In this document: piece by piece, positions 13,930 through 17,666 of the stretch
Position numbering within the stretch: the stretch's first letter is position 1
Layout of the letters: each line of letters opens with the position of its first letter
Assembly (NCBI GenBank): GCA_964506935.1
Contig: CAZDOD010000048.1
Location: 1 to 17,666 of the forward strand
Origin: CAZDOD01 sp964506935
Lineage (GTDB): Bacteria > Desulfobacterota > Zymogenia > Zymogenales > Zymogenaceae
Length of the DNA stretch: 17,666 bases
Direction of reading: 5' to 3'
Translations under genes and position numbers: made by a program
Notes under the pieces: model-generated
Databases searched by the model: none
Told to the model about the DNA's origin: nothing
What the model saw: the letters and a program-made list of their open reading frames with translations, nothing else

Positions 13930-15750
13930 CTATTCTACCGTTACCTCTATCCAGCCATTGCCGTAGAAGCCGTTCTCAAAATACTGGTAAAAGTGCAGGT
14001 AATAAATGCCTGGGGCAAGCTCCGGCGCCGCGCTGACGACAAGGTCGAAATTGTAGGTGGCGCTGGGATAAGCGGTGAACTCGGGCGGTTCCAAGTAAAC
14101 GTCCAGCCCTTCCGGCCAGGGCAGCGGTATCTCTCCATATTCCCTTTCCGTATAAAATAAGCTGCCGGTAAAGCCGCCGGGGCCGTCCTTTCTCGTTTCC
14201 AGAGTGATAGGAAACCGCTGCGTCTCCCCGGCTTTCAAAACTATCTCATTTTCATATTGTAAATACGCATCGAAAAAGTGTGAGTAGCCGGGCACGTGGC
14301 CAAGAGCCCCGTTTTCGATGAAATTCAGGATATACATCTCATCGGTTTCATCACCGAGCGTCGCTACCGCCAATATCCGGTTATTACCTTCTTCCAGTTT
14401 CACCTGCGTTTTAAACCAGCCGTACTTATCTACCGGCACGTCTTTACCGTTGACGGTAACCTTTGCCTCCGGCTTGTTCACCGTACCGGTCACGGATAGC
14501 GGTTCTCTGGTATAATCGACACCCGGCTCCGTTTCAGCATTTAGAGAAACAACCAGCGGCGGCACGAAGGTGACCGCGATAGTCCGGACTGTCTTCGCCT
14601 TGTCATTGATAGCGATAATCTCGATGATATTCTCGCCTGTCTCGGTGAGTACGGCGCAGCCGCGGAAGCTGCCGTCGGGAGCTACTACGGACTCGATGCC
14701 GTTTACCAGTACCGCGGCGGCGGGGTCGTCAACCATGCCGGTCACCGACAATACGTTCATCCGGTACTCCACATTGTCCTGCGGCGAAGTTATCTTCAGC
14801 TCAGGTTCGTCTGCCAGGTTTATCAGGGGCGGATGGTAGCCGATGTCGATAGTATCGGTAGTGCGGTCGTTACCCCGATGGGCAGTGGCTTCAATATGGT
14901 TCTCACCTTTTTCAAGGGGTACGTAGGCATAGAAAGCACCGCTCGCGGTAATCCGGGCAGGTACGAAATTGAAATTAACAGGGGAACTGGCGCCGCCTCC
15001 TGAAATTACATGGATCATGATGCGGGACTCAGGGTCCGAGACGGTGCCGGTTATCTTCAACATGTCCAGCTTTGATTCAAAATCATCATCCGGCGTACTT
15101 ATCTCGATGGCCAGCGCCACCGGCGGCACGTAAATAGCCTCCCGGGTGTCGCTGTCGGTCTGGTCGCCCAGCCTGGCAACGGCCGTCAAAATATTCGTGC
15201 CCTCCTCCAGTTCCATCATGGCGAGAATGTAGCCGTCGTTACCCACCGCCGCCATCTGGCCGTTAATAGTGACCTCGGCACGCGGGTCGGAAACGCGTCC
15301 GCCTATCCTCGCCGGTGATTCCGTAAACCAGTCCATGCCCGGTTCCAGGTCCAAACTGATGCTGACGTGCAGCTCGAGTTTGTAGTTCACGGTAACGGTC
15401 TGGGCAATTTCTTCGCTGCCGGTAGTAGCCATGACGCGGAGGTCGTTTTTGCCCTCGTTGAGTACGATGTAGTCACTCTCGAAACTACCGTCCGCCTCTA
15501 CTTTGGCGTATCCTTCGTTGTCGATACTCACCACGGCACTGGCCGGGGAAACGGTGCCACGCACCCTGGTGAATCCCCAGGAGGTCTCCCTGCCTTCCAC
15601 CGGTGACGTAATATTTAAGGTGAGTGGTCCGGTTGTTACTTCCGTCGGTGAGGATGGAGTCACCGTATCATTTTCCGCCTGACAACCGGAAAACAACATC
15701 AATATCACCAGCAAAAGCGTAGTAATTACCAATAGCCTTTGCCTACACAT
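13930..15750 (-). CDS. Lipoprotein with five Ig-like (Big / glucodextranase-B-like) repeats (606 aa)
   Basis: Signal peptide with lipobox FSG|C23. After a Thr/Ser/Pro linker come five repeats beginning near 44, 125, 212, 318 and 400. Each has an opening strand ('LxITSPxxx' or variant), a 'VxGxVxxPxAxVxVNG' core, a 'vxxdGxFxxxVxLxEGxNxIxxxA' middle and a closing 'T(x)tVxY' strand, the pattern of Ig-like domains such as glucodextranase B. The last 125 residues are a separate beta domain (QRFPITLETRKDGPGGF, then LAPGIYYLHFYQYFENG), like a C-terminal Ig-like fold. No catalytic residues seen. GGAG is close to the ATG (spacer about 5). It lies 50 bp upstream of the PepSY-like gene. Likely an extracellular, membrane-anchored binding or scaffold protein (inferred). 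Confidence 0.85.
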   Translation of the reverse strand: MCRQRLLVITTLLLVILMLFSGCQAENDTVTPSSPTEVTTGPLTLNITSPVEGRETSWGFTRVRGTVSPASAVVSIDNEGYAKVEADGSFESDYIVLNEGKNDLRVMATTGSEEIAQTVTVNYKLELHVSISLDLEPGMDWFTESPARIGGRVSDPRAEVTINGQMAAVGNDGYILAMMELEEGTNILTAVARLGDQTDSDTREAIYVPPVALAIEISTPDDDFESKLDMLKITGTVSDPESRIMIHVISGGGASSPVNFNFVPARITASGAFYAYVPLEKGENHIEATAHRGNDRTTDTIDIGYHPPLINLADEPELKITSPQDNVEYRMNVLSVTGMVDDPAAAVLVNGIESVVAPDGSFRGCAVLTETGENIIEIIAINDKAKTVRTIAVTFVPPLVVSLNAETEPGVDYTREPLSVTGTVNKPEAKVTVNGKDVPVDKYGWFKTQVKLEEGNNRILAVATLGDETDEMYILNFIENGALGHVPGYSHFFDAYLQYENEIVLKAGETQRFPITLETRKDGPGGFTGSLFYTEREYGEIPLPWPEGLDVYLEPPEFTAYPSATYNFDLVVSAAPELAPGIYYLHFYQYFENGFYGNGWIEVTVE

Positions 15751-15773
15751 CCTCTCCTTTCTCTACAACTACT

Positions 15774-15842
15774 TCAGTTGATGATTATTATCAGCAGTAC
15801 CGCTAGAGCTATAGTACAGAGAAATAATGGTTCTTTATTCAT
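15774..15842 (-). CDS. Possible 22-aa membrane peptide
   Basis: MNKEPLFLCTIALAVLLIIIIN: a short charged start followed by a single hydrophobic helix, fully consistent with a tiny membrane peptide. It ends 23 bp before the ATG of the five-repeat lipoprotein. The SD is weak (AGAGA just upstream of the ATG). Length is so short that chance cannot be excluded; the strongly hydrophobic, membrane-spanning composition is the only positive evidence. Confidence 0.25.
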   Translation of the reverse strand: MNKEPLFLCTIALAVLLIIIIN

Positions 15843-15912
15843 ATCTCTGAAAAGTATAACGCTATTTTATCCCTTTCGTTATTCTAAAAACACGATATTT
15901 ATGTAACCGTGC

Positions 15913-16557
15913 TCATTCGGTGCCTACGGAGCAGGCTATCTTCTCCATTTCCGCCTCGTCGAGCGTTTCCGTTAACATACCGGTGAGGGCGTAGTTAGTG
16001 CCATCTTTTTCCCAACCGAGAGTGAGTTTATCATAAGGCTGCCCGTTCGCGGGGTCAGCCTGGGAAAAGGCTCTCTCCCCCGTTTGCCCGCATATCTCCG
16101 CCGGTTCCCCGCCGCCGACACTGAATGGATGGGGGGACTGTATTATTAAAATCATTATGTCTTTGTCTTCCTGCCAGGTGTAGACCCGATGTACCTTGGT
16201 ATTATTGAATTTAGGCCTCATACTCTCCGGTAAGCCGGCTCCGGATATCGAAATCGAGAATATGCCCGGCTGGAAACCATCCGGCACGTAGGCGGGCACG
16301 GCCACCTCGAAACCGGTGATTTTAGACGCTACCTCCGCCGAGTCGACGTTAGCGATGCCCCTTTCCTCCAGCATCCTTATTTCATCTTCCGTCAGACCCA
16401 GGCCGGCATAGTCTGTTTCTCCTGATGGCGTCACCGATATCCCGTTGTCGGAAGGTTGGGTTGCTTCCGGCGGTTCCGAGTCCTGCGGGCCGCAGGCAAA
16501 CAAAACCAGGGATGACGCCAGACAAACTAATACCAAGCTAAGAGTTTTTCCTCTCAT
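15913..16557 (-). CDS. Lipoprotein with DUF4367-like C-terminus (214 aa)
   Basis: Signal peptide with lipobox LFA|C22, then a Ser/Thr/Pro/Glu linker (23-50). The body holds VPAYVPDGFQPG (about 89-100), a strand-rich middle (HRVYTWQEDKDIMILIIQS) and an ending LGWEKDGTNYALTGMLTETL followed by EAEMEKIACSV. This order (a 'YxPdGF' segment, a Q-rich strand, then a 'W..dG..Y.L.G....eE..KIA.S' ending) resembles DUF4367-type extracytoplasmic domains. The assignment is by eye. AAGGAG is 10 nt before the ATG. It lies 68 bp after the partial upstream gene. Possibly an envelope-stress or regulatory partner; no enzymatic residues are seen. Confidence 0.72.
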   Translation of the reverse strand: MRGKTLSLVLVCLASSLVLFACGPQDSEPPEATQPSDNGISVTPSGETDYAGLGLTEDEIRMLEERGIANVDSAEVASKITGFEVAVPAYVPDGFQPGIFSISISGAGLPESMRPKFNNTKVHRVYTWQEDKDIMILIIQSPHPFSVGGGEPAEICGQTGERAFSQADPANGQPYDKLTLGWEKDGTNYALTGMLTETLDEAEMEKIACSVGTE

Positions 16558-16619
16558 TATTTAATATCTCCTTCCAATAAAAAATCTCTTTACAGGAATC
16601 GTACATGACGTGAAAGTCT

Positions 16620-16638
16620 GCCCGATTATTTCTCGGGC
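16620..16638 (-). repeat. Hairpin over the stop codon of the LolA-like gene
   Basis: On the minus strand GCCCGA and TCGGGC form a perfect 6-bp stem around the 7-nt loop GAAATAA, which includes the TAA stop. No T-run follows, so it is not a standard terminator. It might protect or attenuate the message between the two genes; chance is possible. Confidence 0.3.
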
Positions 16639-17666
16639 GGACTTGCGGGCGGTACCGCCGTGGGATATACCGCCCCTCCGGCCGTATACATACGCGTTAC
16701 CTCATCGCCTTCCGAGGTAGAATATGTGATTTTGATCACCGTACGCTCCAGCAGTTCATCCAGTTTATCTCCGGCGATATGGCTGAGGTTACCTTTCCAG
16801 CTAGCCTGGAACGTCTCACTTTCGCCGCGTTCGAGAACAATCGGCTCTGGATTCGATGGTACCGCGTTTATCCAGGGTGTTGCGTCATTGTCTTTGATAA
16901 TTTCGCTATTACGCAGTTCTACCCGCACATTATTGGCGGTTGCTCCCATCGCGACATTGGTGACGGTAACCATGGCATCTATCTGCCGATGCGCCGGGTC
17001 TTCACCGGCAACATGGAAATGTGTCTGGCAGTTAAAGGATATTTCCTGCGAGGGACTGGTATTAAGACGCCAGCCGGGTAAGAGATTACCTTCAGCGTTT
17101 AAAGGCGGTTCGATGGTAATGGGCCGGTTGAAATCGGAATACTGCATGGTCATGCTCACGGAGAGTAGCCCATTCTTATCAGCCGGGCCCCGCTGCTCCG
17201 TCTTTATCTGCCGTATCAGGTAATCTTCCTTGCCTATCCAGATTTCATGCGTAACATCAATAGAGCGCATCCCCTCTAGCATCTCCTCGATTTGTTCGTC
17301 CGTCAAGGCGTGTGCGTCTGAATCAGCATTAAATTCCTGGATGTTCTTTTTTGTCTCCTCTATCCGTTTTTCCATATCCAATTTTCCGAGGTAATGGAGG
17401 CACCTGATTCCGTCTAACGTTTCTTCCGGCAGGACCCGTAAACCGGTAAGCTCGTCAAGCAATTCCAAAGTGGCTTGCTTGCTCAGGATGGAGGAGAAAC
17501 TATCCGATATAACCATTATTGAGGCCCCGGTGAAAGAGCCTTTCGCTACATACTGGGTATCACCGATGATGATAAACTCATCTATCTGGTCATTGTTTGT
17601 TAAGCGGATACGGTAACGGTCCGGTGCGGCAAACGCCACTTCCATAAGATGTGACGAGGTCTCGCC
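16626..17666 (-). CDS. LolA/LppX-like exported protein, 5' end outside the window (partial)
   Basis: The reading frame stays open to the window edge, so the ATG at 17645 is probably internal; the residues before it (GETSSHL) fit a coding continuation. What is visible: strands with VAFAAPDRYRIRL and IIIGDTQYVAKGSF, a helical segment rich in Glu/Lys/Asp (about 95-125 from that ATG), then EIWIGKEDYLIRQIKTEQ, all in the order of LolA/LppX-type lipoprotein-binding folds. The C-terminal half (about 200-339) is a second beta domain (VTVTNVAMGATANNVRVEL) with a Pro-rich end. Signal peptide and lipobox would lie beyond 17666. The family call is by structure-like pattern and is moderate. Confidence 0.7.
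   Translation of the reverse strand, partial: GETSSHLMEVAFAAPDRYRIRLTNNDQIDEFIIIGDTQYVAKGSFTGASIMVISDSFSSILSKQATLELLDELTGLRVLPEETLDGIRCLHYLGKLDMEKRIEETKKNIQEFNADSDAHALTDEQIEEMLEGMRSIDVTHEIWIGKEDYLIRQIKTEQRGPADKNGLLSVSMTMQYSDFNRPITIEPPLNAEGNLLPGWRLNTSPSQEISFNCQTHFHVAGEDPAHRQIDAMVTVTNVAMGATANNVRVELRNSEIIKDNDATPWINAVPSNPEPIVLERGESETFQASWKGNLSHIAGDKLDELLERTVIKITYSTSEGDEVTRMYTAGGAVYPTAVPPASPPEK

Noticed and set aside
16660..17223. 187-aa ORF on the plus strand
   Set aside because: Antisense to the LolA/LppX-like gene, with no supporting SD or family motif.

Overview
The window reads as a chromosomal segment of an uncultured or little-studied bacterium. The exported proteins are either lipoproteins with an N-terminal Cys lipobox or are anchored by a C-terminal membrane helix. 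There are no outer-membrane barrel or export genes, and Shine-Dalgarno sites (AAGGAG/GGAGG) are strong. That fits a monoderm such as a Chloroflexota (Dehalococcoidia-like) organism, but the lineage is inferred from protein style alone. No rRNA, tRNA or CRISPR array was seen.

Layout. (a) 1-551, AT-rich: a small ORF of unknown function with a strong SD, then a decayed scrap of an IS3/rve-type transposase. (b) 576-1691, plus strand: a stand-alone receiver protein and a PlsC-type acyltransferase, 12 bp apart. (c) 5819-1756, minus strand, converging on (b): a membrane sensor histidine kinase, a HAD-IB phosphatase-like protein and a DUF362 protein with a possible cysteine metal site, behind a good sigma70-like promoter at 5884-5912. 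The receiver has no output domain and the kinase has no receiver, so they may be partners. The acyltransferase and HAD-IB protein suggest a link to phospholipid or lysophospholipid metabolism. (d) About 6056-7240: an IS110-family element. Its transposase carries one frameshift exactly at the Ser-Gly of the catalytic serine motif, and its 5' non-coding end is rich in hairpins and may encode a bridge RNA. (e) 7316-17666, all minus strand: about 10 kb of exported proteins. In transcription order these are a LolA/LppX-like protein (cut by the window edge), a small lipoprotein with a DUF4367-like tail, a five-repeat Big/glucodextranase-B-like lipoprotein, a lipoprotein with PepSY-like repeats, a 45-aa membrane peptide overlapping (ATGA) a lipoprotein split by a frameshift in a T-run, a cluster of very small proteins (57-aa lipoprotein, 74 aa, 72-aa membrane protein, 103-aa coiled coil), and an 814-aa surface protein with five IPT/TIG-like and three Fn3-like repeats and a C-terminal anchor.

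Together region (e) looks like a cell-surface adhesion or envelope-sensing locus whose parts face the outside. No enzymatic domain was recognised there. Two frame disruptions by single bases (IS110 transposase and the split lipoprotein) may be real decay, programmed frameshifts or assembly errors. Small genes missed by length cut-offs are a notable feature of the region.
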